64,000 nt of DNA from assembly GCA_013329165.1 (NCBI GenBank), contig DUKV01000001.1, positions 53,660 through 117,659 of the forward strand, given 5' to 3'. This DNA comes from Methanocalculus sp. GTDB taxonomy: Archaea > Halobacteriota > Methanomicrobia > Methanomicrobiales > Methanocorpusculaceae. Positions 39,920 through 48,367 of the stretch are shown one piece after another. Within the stretch, counting starts at the first letter, position 1. Each line of letters opens with the position of its first letter. Under the pieces are notes generated by a model, which saw only the letters and a program-made list of their open reading frames with translations, ran no database searches and was not told the DNA's origin. A program made the translations under genes and the position numbers.

Positions 39920-41501
39920 TATAGTTCCCGATACTTGTCTGTATCTCCTCTTTTACCTCTTCTTTTTCGCTTCTCTCCTGAAGGCGCCTCAGTCCGGTTG
40001 CCATAGCCTTCTCTCGTTTCGAAGAGACCCACCTGAATGTCTCGTCACTTGTCCCTTTTGTGACGAGGACGATGATCCTGCCTGCCGCACTTCTACCGGT
40101 ACGCCCTTTCCGCTGGATGCTCCGGATCTCGGATGGCACCGCCTCATAGAAGATGACGAGATCGGTGGATGGGATATCCAGCCCCTCCTCGCCGACAGAG
40201 GTGGCGACGAGGACATGGTACTCCCCTCCCCGGAATCTCCGGATCGCCTCGATCTGTCTCTTCTGTGAGAGCCCCTTCTCCTTCTGTTTTGATGACTGGC
40301 CGACGAACCGGCAGGCGGTGATCCCCTCTTCTGTCAGGTACTCGACAAGCATCGAGACCGAGTCGCGGTAGCTTGCAAAGACGATTATTTTACTGTCGGG
40401 ATCGTCAATGAGCTGATTCCTGATGATATCTGCGGTGATCCTGGCTTTTGGATGGATCTCTCCAGTTATGCCGGTGATGATCCGGATCATCCCGGTGAAG
40501 TGGTGATCCCTGACCATCCGCTGGCTTGCCTTGCTCCCCCTCTTTGAATTCCCCTCGAAATTGAGTTTTTCGAGATAGAGTGAGAGGGCACGCGATCCCT
40601 GTGACTCAGCCAGGATCACGGCATGGCGGAGTTTCATGATCTCGCCATAGAGGGAGGCTGCCTGGTAGGCGCGTGCATCACCTGCTGCGATCCGCTCCTG
40701 GATTGTTGCATGGAGTTGGGAGAGCACCTTCATTGAGAGCCCTTCCCGTTTTGGGAGTGAGTACCGGAGTGAGGCAAGTGTACCGAGGCGGCTGTCAATC
40801 ATCGCCTCTGTCAGCTGGACGATCCGTTTCAGCGGCAGCGGCAACTCAACCGGGATCACTTCCAGTGTCCGCTCATGGATATAGGGGATCACATCGGGAT
40901 CGGTCTCGTCCCGTGTCTCGACATGGGTGATCCCAAGATGGGTGCAGACCTCGCCAACGCGGATCTGATCGCTTCCGGGAGAGGCAGTCATCCCGAGGAT
41001 CAGGGGTTTTTCTGCCTCTTCGAGATACTGTTCTGCAAGATGGGTATAGGCATAATTGCCGACTGCACGATGGCATTCGTCGACGATCAGAAGAGAGACC
41101 CGAGAGAGAGAGTAGCGGCCGCATTCAACATCGTTCTGGATCACCTGCGGAGTGGCACAGCAGATCCGGCAGCCTTCCCAGAGCTCTGCCCTCTTTGCAG
41201 GAGGCGTGTCTCCGGTGAAGCTGATGCAGTCTCCATCCTGTGGATCGGGGAGGTTCAGGGTGCTCTCAAAGAACCTGAGGTGTTGATCAACGAGGGGTTT
41301 TGTGGGCGCGAGGATCAGAATCCTGCCCCCTTCATTCAGAAGCCGGGAGGCGGCAACAAGGAGTGCGATCACCGTCTTCCCAAGCCCGGTCGGGAGGACA
41401 ACAAGGGTATTCTCCTCAAGCGCCCTCATCGCGACTGCGAGCTGGTACTGGCGTTTCTCTACCGTATCTGGTCTGATGAACGGGTGCTGGATCGTATCCA
41501 T
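39852..41501 (-). CDS. Hef-type DEAH helicase lacking the XPF nuclease
   Basis: 549 residues. Walker A TGLGKTVIAL, DECH box near 128, the Hef/FANCM insertion between the two RecA domains, and motif VI QRKGRTGRSAAG near 497. It acts on stalled forks and branched DNA. Archaeal Hef usually continues with an XPF nuclease and HhH domain. Here the protein ends in an acidic tail, EEVKEEIQTS...GEPQSKEPLP. Its stop side overlaps the autoantigen-like gene. Confidence 0.9.
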   Translation of the reverse strand: MDTIQHPFIRPDTVEKRQYQLAVAMRALEENTLVVLPTGLGKTVIALLVAASRLLNEGGRILILAPTKPLVDQHLRFFESTLNLPDPQDGDCISFTGDTPPAKRAELWEGCRICCATPQVIQNDVECGRYSLSRVSLLIVDECHRAVGNYAYTHLAEQYLEEAEKPLILGMTASPGSDQIRVGEVCTHLGITHVETRDETDPDVIPYIHERTLEVIPVELPLPLKRIVQLTEAMIDSRLGTLASLRYSLPKREGLSMKVLSQLHATIQERIAAGDARAYQAASLYGEIMKLRHAVILAESQGSRALSLYLEKLNFEGNSKRGSKASQRMVRDHHFTGMIRIITGITGEIHPKARITADIIRNQLIDDPDSKIIVFASYRDSVSMLVEYLTEEGITACRFVGQSSKQKEKGLSQKRQIEAIRRFRGGEYHVLVATSVGEEGLDIPSTDLVIFYEAVPSEIRSIQRKGRTGRSAAGRIIVLVTKGTSDETFRWVSSKREKAMATGLRRLQERSEKEEVKEEIQTSIGNYITLSDDDAALSPGEPQSKEPLP

Positions 41502-41504
41502 CGT

Positions 41505-43220
41505 CTAGTCCCGTGAAAACGGTATCTCACCCCTGATGAGCCTCCGGATGGTGGATGGGATCTCATCAATTCTGACCCTGATCTGCTCCATGGTGTCGCG
41601 ATCCCGGAGCGTGACAGCATCATCGTCTTTTGACTCGTAATCAACAGTGATCGCATACGGTGTCCCAATCTCGTCCTGTCTCCGGTAACGTCTGCCGATG
41701 GCGCCGGAATCGTCATATTCAGCCAGAATCCCCTCATCCTTTATTGCCTCTGTGATCTGGCGTGCGATCTCGTCAAGGCCGTCACGATTCATCAGGGGGA
41801 AGACTGCCACCTGCACCGGGGCAATTGCCGGCGGGAGGCGGAGCACGGTCCGAACCTCCCCATCGACCTCGTCCTGGTAGAAGGCATGCTCAAGGACTGC
41901 ATAGCAGAGCCGATCTATCCCGTAACTCGGTTCGATGACATGCGGCATGATCTCTTCTCCACGCACCAGCACCTCTTCGTCCCTGATCTCGAAGAGGTCT
42001 GCCTCGATGAAGATCCTCTCCCCATCATATTCGATGAATATACCATCATCCTGCGGAACCGATGCAGCTATCTTCTCCCCGACCTCCTTTGCCCGGTTTC
42101 TGAACCGGGGGCCGAGCTTGCCCATCTTCGGGACAATGGCGTATCTTCGCTCGATGCGGGGCTCCTGGTACTGGATGAAGACGGTCATCTTCTCTCCCGA
42201 GACCGCTGCATGGGCCTTCAGATCATAATCGGTCCGATCAGCAATCCCGACCGCTTCGACCCATCCAAACCGGGCTGAATGGTACTCTGCATCCCAGCAG
42301 TCTGCTGCATAATGTGCCCGCTCATCGGGCAGATGCTGGCGGAACCGGATCTTTTCGGGATCAACGCCGATTTTGATCATGAAGTCATGGGTAACAGCAA
42401 GGTAATATGCGACATATTCGCTTGCGACAAGGCCTCTGTCAACTGCCTCACGCATGGTGAGGGTGATCGCCTCTGTTTCTTCCTGCTGCTGCTCGATTCC
42501 AAAGAGCGGCATCCTGTAATCTGCATACCGTGAGAAGTTCGGGTGATCTTTCTCCTCCGGGTGGACGAAGATCTCTGCTTCTGCCTGGGTAAATTCACGA
42601 AGCCGGATCATCCCCTGCCGGGGCGAGATCTCATTCCTATAGGATCTCCCGATCTGAACTGTACCAAACGGAAGGGAGTCGCGATAGAACCGGAGCAGGC
42701 GTCCGAAGTTGGTGAAGATCCCCTGTGCAGTCTCCGGGCGGAGGTATCCTTTCCGCTGTCCGCCCGGCCCGATTGATGTCCCAAACATCAGGTTGAAATC
42801 AAAGACAGAGACATCACCGAGAGGCTTGTTGCAGGAAGTACAGGTCTTGCCTTTCAGCTCTTCAGCAAGCCGCTCCTTTGAGAGTGCCTGGGCATTCTGG
42901 ATCTCATATTCTTCAGCCACATGATCTGCCCGGAAGAACTCATGGCAGTGAGGGCATGCGAACATCTTGTCAGAGAAGCCTTTCAGGTGGCCGGAGGCGA
43001 GATAGATCGGCTCGATCCCGATCGTCGGGCATTCAATCTCGTAGTATCCCTCCCTGATCACATAGAAGTCCCGCCAGATATCTTCTATCCGGCGTTTCAT
43101 CATCGCACCGAGGGGACCGTAATCAATAAAACCGGCTACGGAGCCATAAATCTCCCCGGATGGCCAGACATAGCCACGGCGCCTGGCGAGATCAATCACT
43201 TTTTCATATATATCCACCAT
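41505..43220 (-). CDS. glyS: Glycyl-tRNA synthetase (class II, alpha2 type)
   Basis: 571 residues from MVDIYEKVIDLARRRGY. Class II motif 2 RNEISPRQGMIRLREFTQAE and motif 3-like PSYGIDRL are visible. The GRS entry YGSVAGFIDYGPLG and a C-terminal anticodon-binding domain (VQVAVFPLMNRDGLD) complete it. It lies three bases upstream of the helicase gene. Confidence 0.97.
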   Translation of the reverse strand: MVDIYEKVIDLARRRGYVWPSGEIYGSVAGFIDYGPLGAMMKRRIEDIWRDFYVIREGYYEIECPTIGIEPIYLASGHLKGFSDKMFACPHCHEFFRADHVAEEYEIQNAQALSKERLAEELKGKTCTSCNKPLGDVSVFDFNLMFGTSIGPGGQRKGYLRPETAQGIFTNFGRLLRFYRDSLPFGTVQIGRSYRNEISPRQGMIRLREFTQAEAEIFVHPEEKDHPNFSRYADYRMPLFGIEQQQEETEAITLTMREAVDRGLVASEYVAYYLAVTHDFMIKIGVDPEKIRFRQHLPDERAHYAADCWDAEYHSARFGWVEAVGIADRTDYDLKAHAAVSGEKMTVFIQYQEPRIERRYAIVPKMGKLGPRFRNRAKEVGEKIAASVPQDDGIFIEYDGERIFIEADLFEIRDEEVLVRGEEIMPHVIEPSYGIDRLCYAVLEHAFYQDEVDGEVRTVLRLPPAIAPVQVAVFPLMNRDGLDEIARQITEAIKDEGILAEYDDSGAIGRRYRRQDEIGTPYAITVDYESKDDDAVTLRDRDTMEQIRVRIDEIPSTIRRLIRGEIPFSRD

Positions 43221-43306
43221 TGGCAACACAACTCTTCCTTACTCTTTGGATGAGGCGGTATTTGATATGATTGTCATCTCGCTTCACTCCTCTTGTAGAT
43301 AGACAA

Positions 43307-43315
43307 ATTATTTAT
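43307..43315 (+). promoter_or_regulatory. TATA element before the 202-residue gene
   Basis: ATTATTTAT lies 51 bases before the ATG at 43366, following a CAA context, with no competing element in the spacer. Confidence 0.4.
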
Positions 43316-43365
43316 GGTATAAGCCCGATGAGATGTGAAGATCAGAGTAACAGGTCGATATACAC

Positions 43366-43974
43366 ATGGCTACCATCAATAAACAAAAAGATCTTCTCAA
43401 GCTCTTCGCCGATATCACCAGTAAGACAAAGATCGTCGAGCCGATGAAGAAGATCCACGGAACATTACGCGACCAGGATGCTGTTGAACGTGAAATAGCG
43501 CTTATCATGCGTGAAATCCTTGATGCGGGTCACTTTAAGACCAAACTGGAGCCGATACAGCTTGCGCGTCTGATCACCCTCTATCATGATGATAAAAACG
43601 ATACTGAGATTGCACGGAGCCTTGGCGATGAGAAACTCTCAAAGACGGTTGCCAGGGCCCGGGTGCGGTTGAAGCTCTTCCGGGATCTTGATTTCAAGAT
43701 GCCGTTTGATCCGGCAGTTCTTGACGATCTGCTTGCACAGGATCTCACCATGAAGGAGATTTCAGAGCATCTTGGGATCAGCCCTTCCACGCTCAGGGAA
43801 TACCGCCATGTCCTTGATGAAAAGAGGGATACCACCCTTGATCCCTATCTTGAACGCATCCGTGATGTGATGGAGGATAGGGACTTAACCGAACAGATGA
43901 CTCTGGCTGTCACAAGGGACAGCCTTGGTGATGCAATTGATATTACCGAGGCCGAGCTGATAGATATCAGCTAA
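43366..43974 (+). CDS. HTH-containing protein of the archaeal conditioned-medium-induced type
   Basis: 202 residues. The helical N-terminus has VEPMKKIHGTLRDQDAVERE. A predicted HTH near residues 70-95 (NDTEIARSLGDEKLSKTVAR) is followed by a second at about 125-145 (LTMKEISEHLGISPSTLREYR). I recognise it as the conserved euryarchaeal 'conditioned medium-induced' family; its function is unknown but DNA/RNA binding is likely. A T-run (CTTTTTTTAC) follows the stop. Confidence 0.75.
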   Translation: MATINKQKDLLKLFADITSKTKIVEPMKKIHGTLRDQDAVEREIALIMREILDAGHFKTKLEPIQLARLITLYHDDKNDTEIARSLGDEKLSKTVARARVRLKLFRDLDFKMPFDPAVLDDLLAQDLTMKEISEHLGISPSTLREYRHVLDEKRDTTLDPYLERIRDVMEDRDLTEQMTLAVTRDSLGDAIDITEAELIDIS

Positions 43975-44005
43975 CTTTTTTTACTCTCTCACCCGATCTC
44001 TTCCC

Positions 44006-44680
44006 ATGTATCTGTCATATTACGGACATTCCTGTATCCTTATCGAGGGCTCGAAACGTGTCTTAATCGACCCCTTCATCCCATCCGGCGATACTCCTCC
44101 TGATTGTGATATCGTCTGCGTAACGCATGGCCATGTCGATCATCTGGGAGAGACGGTTTCATTGAAACGCACGACGGTTGCACCGAATGAGCTTGCAAAG
44201 TACCTCGCAGACCGTGGTGTTCCTGCCGAACCACTGAATATCGGGGGCAGCATCCATCTGGATGAAGTTTTTATCTCGATGACACATGCGATTCATTCCT
44301 CCTGGATTGAGGATGCCTCTGGCGGCTACTATGGCGGACCGGCTGCCGGGTATATCATCAACATGGATGGCGTGACGATCTATCATGCCGGGGATACCGC
44401 ACTCTTCTCGGATATGAAGCTGATCCGGGATCTCTACCACCCCGATGTTGCCCTGCTCCCGATCGGAGATCGGTTCACGATGGGGCCGGATGAGGCGATG
44501 ATTGCCGCCTCATATATCGGGGCACCCCTTGTGATCCCGATCCACTATAATACCTGGGATAAGATCGCCCAGGATCCAGAGTCATTCAAGCATGCAATCG
44601 AGAATACAACTGATATGCGGGTTGCCATCCTTGCTCCCGGAGAGAGGAGGGAGATTCCTGATACAAATGCCCATACGTAA
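44006..44680 (+). CDS. UPF0173 metal-dependent hydrolase (metallo-beta-lactamase fold)
   Basis: 224 residues. HGHVDHLG at 41-48 is the HxHxDH dinuclear metal motif. Later HAIHSS, YHAGDTALF and VIPIHYNTW supply further ligands. UPF0173 proteins are RNA- or nucleotide-hydrolase-like, substrate unknown. It is 19 bases upstream of the lipoprotein gene. Confidence 0.93.
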   Translation: MYLSYYGHSCILIEGSKRVLIDPFIPSGDTPPDCDIVCVTHGHVDHLGETVSLKRTTVAPNELAKYLADRGVPAEPLNIGGSIHLDEVFISMTHAIHSSWIEDASGGYYGGPAAGYIINMDGVTIYHAGDTALFSDMKLIRDLYHPDVALLPIGDRFTMGPDEAMIAASYIGAPLVIPIHYNTWDKIAQDPESFKHAIENTTDMRVAILAPGERREIPDTNAHT

Positions 44681-44699
44681 TTGTGAGAAAGGATATCTG

Positions 44700-45152
44700 A
44701 TGAAACGGTATCTGATCTGTATATCGCTCCTCCTCCTCCTGACGGCAGGCTGTGTCAGTGAGGCGGAACCGGCTGCGCCCGCCGATCCCCTGACCGGGGT
44801 ATGGGTGCATGATTCCGGCAACCCGGTATTTCTCTTTGAGTTCTCCCCTTCCGGATCGGTGAATATCGTCTTTATGTCAATAGAAGATCCAGGCCGGCCC
44901 GGTTATGCGGATGTTGTCACCGGAAGATGGGAAGAGTCTCCCGATTCCCTTGCGATCACCTATACGGCTCCCCTCTCCGGGAACGTGGTGACCCTCCATC
45001 TGGAGAGGTCCGGTACATTCCTGGTACTGACCGGTGCAACGACTGCGGATGGTTCGGTTCTGGATATACAGGAACTCGAAGGAATCAGGTTCATCAGGGG
45101 AGAGTCGTATTCGGATCCCATGATGGGTGATTATCAGGTTGATATCCTTTAG
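44700..45152 (+). CDS. Predicted lipoprotein
   Basis: 150 residues. A signal peptide with lipobox LTAGC (Cys18) is followed by an Ala/Pro linker and a beta-rich domain (GVWVHDSGNPVFLFEFSP, then TGRWEESPDSLAITY) resembling lipocalin-like secreted domains. Start chosen at MKRYLICISLL after CTGATG. No exact family named. Its stop overlaps the next minus-strand gene by four bases. Confidence 0.75.
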   Translation: MKRYLICISLLLLLTAGCVSEAEPAAPADPLTGVWVHDSGNPVFLFEFSPSGSVNIVFMSIEDPGRPGYADVVTGRWEESPDSLAITYTAPLSGNVVTLHLERSGTFLVLTGATTADGSVLDIQELEGIRFIRGESYSDPMMGDYQVDIL

Positions 45153-45415
45153 GCTGACCGGTGGTACTCCGCAAGGAGTGCCTCACGGTACGCATCCTTC
45201 TTTTTTGTCGGGATGTAATTGAACTGTGCAGCCCTGAGCATGATCTCGTCTGCGATTTCCTGGTTGCTTGCGAGTTTTAGTTTCTTCACCTCTTCGATGA
45301 TCCAGTCAAGCTTGTCGATGCCTGTTTCCTTGCCGTCAACAAGGATACGCTTGATCAGGATCTTGTCAGGAGGGGTTCCCCCGCAGACTGTGCAGTAATC
45401 GCCTTCATCTGCCAT
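45149..45415 (-). CDS. Small CxxC protein downstream of a CooS remnant
   Basis: 88 residues. DYCTVCGG near the N-terminus gives a CxxC. The rest is charged helices (LDWIIEEVKKLKLASNQEIADEI, in segments). No family I can name. It follows the cupin gene by four bases on the same strand, so the two form an operon behind the cooS tail. A redox or metal role is only suggested by the CxxC. Confidence 0.7.
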   Translation of the reverse strand: MADEGDYCTVCGGTPPDKILIKRILVDGKETGIDKLDWIIEEVKKLKLASNQEIADEIMLRAAQFNYIPTKKKDAYREALLAEYHRSA

Positions 45416-45419
45416 TCTG

Positions 45420-45743
45420 TTACTCCTTGATCATGGTGAGCGACATCTTGAACTTCGTGATTGCCGAGAGGGCATGCGGGGCGTTTGCCGGGAAGATGAT
45501 CGAATCACCGGTCTTCATCTCGAACGTCTTTCCTTCAAGCCAGATCTCGCATTCTCCATCCAGGATGGTGACAAGGGCATCATAGGGTGCGGTATGTTCC
45601 GAGAGCCCTTCGTCTTCGTCAAAAGAGAAGATGGTGATATTGCCATGCTTCTGCTTGATCACCATCCTGCTTGCAACCGTTCCATCCTGGTACTCAACGA
45701 GCTCATCCAGCCGGATCACTTTTCCCTTTATCTCATCACTCAT
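45420..45743 (-). CDS. Cupin-domain protein
   Basis: 107 residues of cupin beta barrel. HTAPYDALVTILDGECEIWLEG is motif 1-like and SIIFPANAPHALSAI is motif 2 with its His. Only some usual metal ligands are present. Its ATG overlaps the TGA of the CooS remnant, showing it was once translationally coupled to cooS. Confidence 0.9.
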   Translation of the reverse strand: MSDEIKGKVIRLDELVEYQDGTVASRMVIKQKHGNITIFSFDEDEGLSEHTAPYDALVTILDGECEIWLEGKTFEMKTGDSIIFPANAPHALSAITKFKMSLTMIKE

Positions 45744-45990
45744 ATTCCAAGCTCCTTTCTCTTCGCCTCGATATGTGCGGCGTGTGCGGCGATCCCATCG
45801 ACCGCTTTCACCGGGTCCGGCTCAACCGAGAGGACTCCGCCAGTTAATCCTTTGAGGTCTTCTGTTAAGAGCTTTACCAGATTGGATGCTCCGGTAATGG
45901 TTGGGATCGGGTTTCACCGATACTCCCGAAAATATATGGGTCGGCAATACTGTTTTGCCATATCCTGTGAGTAAATCCTGGGTGGGGGGT
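45740..45990 (-). pseudogene. cooS: C-terminal remnant of CooS-type CO dehydrogenase
   Basis: On the minus strand the last 50 codons read TITGASNLVKLLTEDLKG, then GGVLSVEPDPVKAVDGIAAH and IEAKRKELGI with TGA at 45740. This is the typical end of the monofunctional Ni-Fe-S CO dehydrogenase. The preceding residues (TVLPTHIFSGVSVKPDP) are only readable in a different frame, and nothing upstream encodes the cluster-binding core. It is a relic of a lost cooS gene, and the cupin and CxxC genes are its former downstream partners. Confidence 0.72.
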
Positions 45991-46039
45991 GTATTCCCAG
46001 ACCATCCATTTGATAGCATCTCAGGGTGAAGGAATCATC

Positions 46040-46876
46040 ATGGATAAAATCATCAACTGGAATGAACTCTGGAAAGCAATTCATGCCAGTTCACGTCATC
46101 GTGTCGATAAGGAGAGCGATCCCGGGAAGATCTGGGATAAGAAAGCTGCCGCATATAACCGGATTACAAATGATGAGAAGGAATCGACGAAGCAGGAGCT
46201 CTCGATGCTCGATCTTTCGCCGACCGACACCGTCCTTGATGTGGGTGCAGGGAACGGGCGGCTGGCTGTCCCGATTGCAGGCATGGTATCTCATGTCACT
46301 GCCCTGGATGCATCAGAAGGAATGCTTTCACATCTTGAGCAGCGGATGGCAGCAGAAGGGAGGACGAACTACTCAGTTGTGGTAAAGCGGTGGGAGGATG
46401 TTGTGATTGGCAGCGATATCCCGGTGCATGATGTGGTGATCGCTGCCTTCTCCCTTGGTATCTATGATGTCGGAGCGGCACTTCAGAAGATGGATGCGGC
46501 TGCCCGCCGCTCGGTTCATCTCTTCTGGCATATGGGTGAATGGCGGGAGCCCGAGGAGATGGCGCTCTACATTGCAGTTCATGGCGAAGAGTCCACACGC
46601 CATAAAGGATATCCTGATGCCCTCTTCCTGGTGAACATCCTTCACGGCCTTCGCATCTATGCGGATATCAGGATCTACCATGCCCTCTGGGAGACGGTGT
46701 ATGATTCGCCTGAGGAGGCGGCAGAGCAGTGGATCACGATGCATGCACCGGATTTTGAGGACCTCGATCTCGTCACCCGGCATTTCAGTGAGCGGCTCCG
46801 GAAAGATGATGCAGGGAAGTTCCATGAACGATCTGTCAGGACGACGGCAATGGTGTCGTGGAAGAAGGGGGAGTGA
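46040..46876 (+). CDS. Class I SAM-dependent methyltransferase
   Basis: 278 residues. SAM motif I VLDVGAGNGRLAVP at 65-78, acidic motif II VTALDASEGML near 90, and an aromatic-rich C-terminal half (HLFWHMGEWREPEEM). GGTGAAGG precedes the ATG at 46040. Substrate unknown. It may target a small molecule or a corrinoid-like cofactor; that is speculation. Confidence 0.85.
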   Translation: MDKIINWNELWKAIHASSRHRVDKESDPGKIWDKKAAAYNRITNDEKESTKQELSMLDLSPTDTVLDVGAGNGRLAVPIAGMVSHVTALDASEGMLSHLEQRMAAEGRTNYSVVVKRWEDVVIGSDIPVHDVVIAAFSLGIYDVGAALQKMDAAARRSVHLFWHMGEWREPEEMALYIAVHGEESTRHKGYPDALFLVNILHGLRIYADIRIYHALWETVYDSPEEAAEQWITMHAPDFEDLDLVTRHFSERLRKDDAGKFHERSVRTTAMVSWKKGE

Positions 46877-47185
46877 TGGGAAGGGGAGGTAAGAGCTGTA
46901 TGGGTGTTCCCCCTCGAAAAAGTGTTGCCTGAGTACACTTTTTGGATGGAAAAAGTGTCATTGAAGTACACTTTTTCGAAGATATGCGTTTTTTGTATTC
47001 CCTAAAATCGGAATCATCTCCGCATTATCTCCTCGGAAAGCTGTCTTCCCGGAAGAATGGACTCGTAGATTTCAATTTACACGATTAAATGATACTCTAT
47101 CGGGATTGTGATTCCTTCATCATGGTAATGGCGAGGGGGAGTTTATTATGCCAGCGGATCAAATACAGGATCACCTGAGGAAGCT
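46877..47185. repeat. 309-base spacer with a tandem 33-bp hairpin repeat (46915-46978)
   Basis: Two units, each AAAAAGTGT, nine-base loop, ACACTTTTT, begin at 46917 and 46950 (period 33). The arms are perfect in both copies while the loops differ (TGCCTGAGT and CATTGAAGT). An outer CGAAAAAGTGT/ACACTTTTTCG pair at 46915-46925 and 46968-46978 also makes the whole a palindrome. No gene lies in the spacer. It separates the methyltransferase from the HEPN-MNT pair. Confidence 0.85.
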
Positions 47186-47575
47186 ATGGCTGAGAGAAGT
47201 GCAGACTGGATGGAACAGGCAGATCGCGATCTCAAGATGGCACACCTGGCACGTGCCGAAGGGTTCTTCGAATGGGTTTGTTTCATCTCTCAGCAGGCTT
47301 CAGAAAAAGCGATTAAAGCCGTTTATCAGAAGGAAGGGGCTGTTGCATGGGGTCATTCCAATACAGATCTTCTTCGTGGGCTTGAACAGAAACATCCTGT
47401 TCCAAAGGAAATCCTGATATCAGCAAGGAAACTGGATCGCTTTTATATCCCATCACGATGTCCGGATGGATTTGGGGAGGGAAAACCGGCGGATTTCTTT
47501 GATGGAGGTGATGCAGATGATGCAATCAGCAGTGCGGGAAGAATCATTCAATTCTGTGCGGGTCTTCTGGCTTGA
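47186..47575 (+). CDS. HEPN-domain toxin candidate
   Basis: 129 residues, helical. The HEPN pattern is MEQADRDLKMAHLARAEGFFEW, then ISQQASEKAIKAVYQKEG and a LDRFYIPSRCPDGF segment near residue 86 that fits the RX4-6H/Y-type active site region. HEPN proteins are RNases or, with MNT, are AMPylated. TGAGGA precedes the ATG at 47186. It overlaps the MNT gene by 59 bases. Confidence 0.9.
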   Translation: MAERSADWMEQADRDLKMAHLARAEGFFEWVCFISQQASEKAIKAVYQKEGAVAWGHSNTDLLRGLEQKHPVPKEILISARKLDRFYIPSRCPDGFGEGKPADFFDGGDADDAISSAGRIIQFCAGLLA

Positions 47576-47879
47576 CTATGATCTGATATGGGAACGATTA
47601 CAGGCCAGGATAGGTGTCCTGGAATCACACCCTGAGATCCGGAAAGTGATCATCTTCGGATCATTCCCGGAGAAGCGGGCGGTACCGGGGAGTGATCTTG
47701 ATCTTCTGATCATCGTTGATCCCACAGATCTCCCAATACTGGACCGTATTGAATACTATCAGCCTTTTTTTGAGGGGATTGGTATCGGGGTCGATATCTT
47801 TCCGCTGACTGAAGACGAGCTCCATATGCCGATTGCTCAAAAAGCACTCTCAGATGGGGCTCTTCTCTTTGAACGGTGA
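47517..47879 (+). CDS. MNT nucleotidyltransferase antitoxin candidate
   Basis: 120 residues. GSFPEKRAVPGSDLDLLI near residues 47-64 is the minimal nucleotidyltransferase motif GSx...DxD, with a third acid in GVDIFPL. It can AMPylate the HEPN partner. The site GGAGGTG at 47504-47510 is six bases before the ATG at 47517, which decides the start. The frame is open from 47466. Confidence 0.88.
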   Translation: MMQSAVREESFNSVRVFWLDYDLIWERLQARIGVLESHPEIRKVIIFGSFPEKRAVPGSDLDLLIIVDPTDLPILDRIEYYQPFFEGIGIGVDIFPLTEDELHMPIAQKALSDGALLFER

Positions 47880-47965
47880 TCCCTGGATCTGGTTCTGGAA
47901 CAGTCTGAGTGATTAGTTTTGATATGAGTGAAAGATATATGATGGTATGAGGAGGATGGATATGT

Positions 47966-48196
47966 ATGAGCGTTTCAATCCCTGTTTCACCGGAGATTAA
48001 AATCCGGCTGGATAAGATAAAGAGGCCCGGGGAGTCGTATGAGGAGGTTATTGAACAATTACTCGATGATCATGATGACCTGGATACTTCTCTCTGCTCA
48101 GGATGGGCAAAAAGGGCAAAGGAAGCTATTTCTGAATACCGAAGGGGTGAATCCCTGACTGAAGACGAGATTATAAAAAAATATGCCCTTAAATGA
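47966..48196 (+). CDS. RHH-like antitoxin paired with a deleted RelE
   Basis: 76 residues: SIPVSPEIKIRLDKIKRPG and SYEEVIEQLLDDHDD look like the archaeal VapB/RelB-like antitoxins with a DNA-binding N-terminus. GGAGGATG precedes the ATG. It overlaps the RelE relic by four bases. It is a paralogue of the antitoxin at 54473. Confidence 0.8.
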   Translation: MSVSIPVSPEIKIRLDKIKRPGESYEEVIEQLLDDHDDLDTSLCSGWAKRAKEAISEYRRGESLTEDEIIKKYALK

Positions 48197-48330
48197 CCTT
48201 TGAAATCCATTATTCTAAAGCAGCAGACAGAGATCTCTCTAAACTTCCAAATAAGGTCTCATCAGAAAAAGTTCATCTTGTAGATGGAGTCGGGCATAGA
48301 AGCACAATCTATCAACGATACGGTAGATAA
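48193..48330 (+). pseudogene. RelE-type toxin with internal deletion
   Basis: 45 codons starting ATGACC in the overlap with the antitoxin. The start TFEIHYSKAADRDLSKLPNKVSSE is a normal RelE N-terminus, in segments. It then jumps directly to VHLVDGVGHRSTIYQRYGR, which is a RelE C-terminus. The middle of the fold, with the catalytic residues, is missing in frame. Toxin activity is unlikely. Confidence 0.75.
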
Positions 48331-48367
48331 CAGGTTTCTTTACATTCTCTTCGCATTTTCGGCTCTT

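Noticed and set aside
46915-46978. CRISPR-like mini array
   Set aside because: Only two units, loops of nine bases instead of 30-40 base spacers, and no cas genes in the window.
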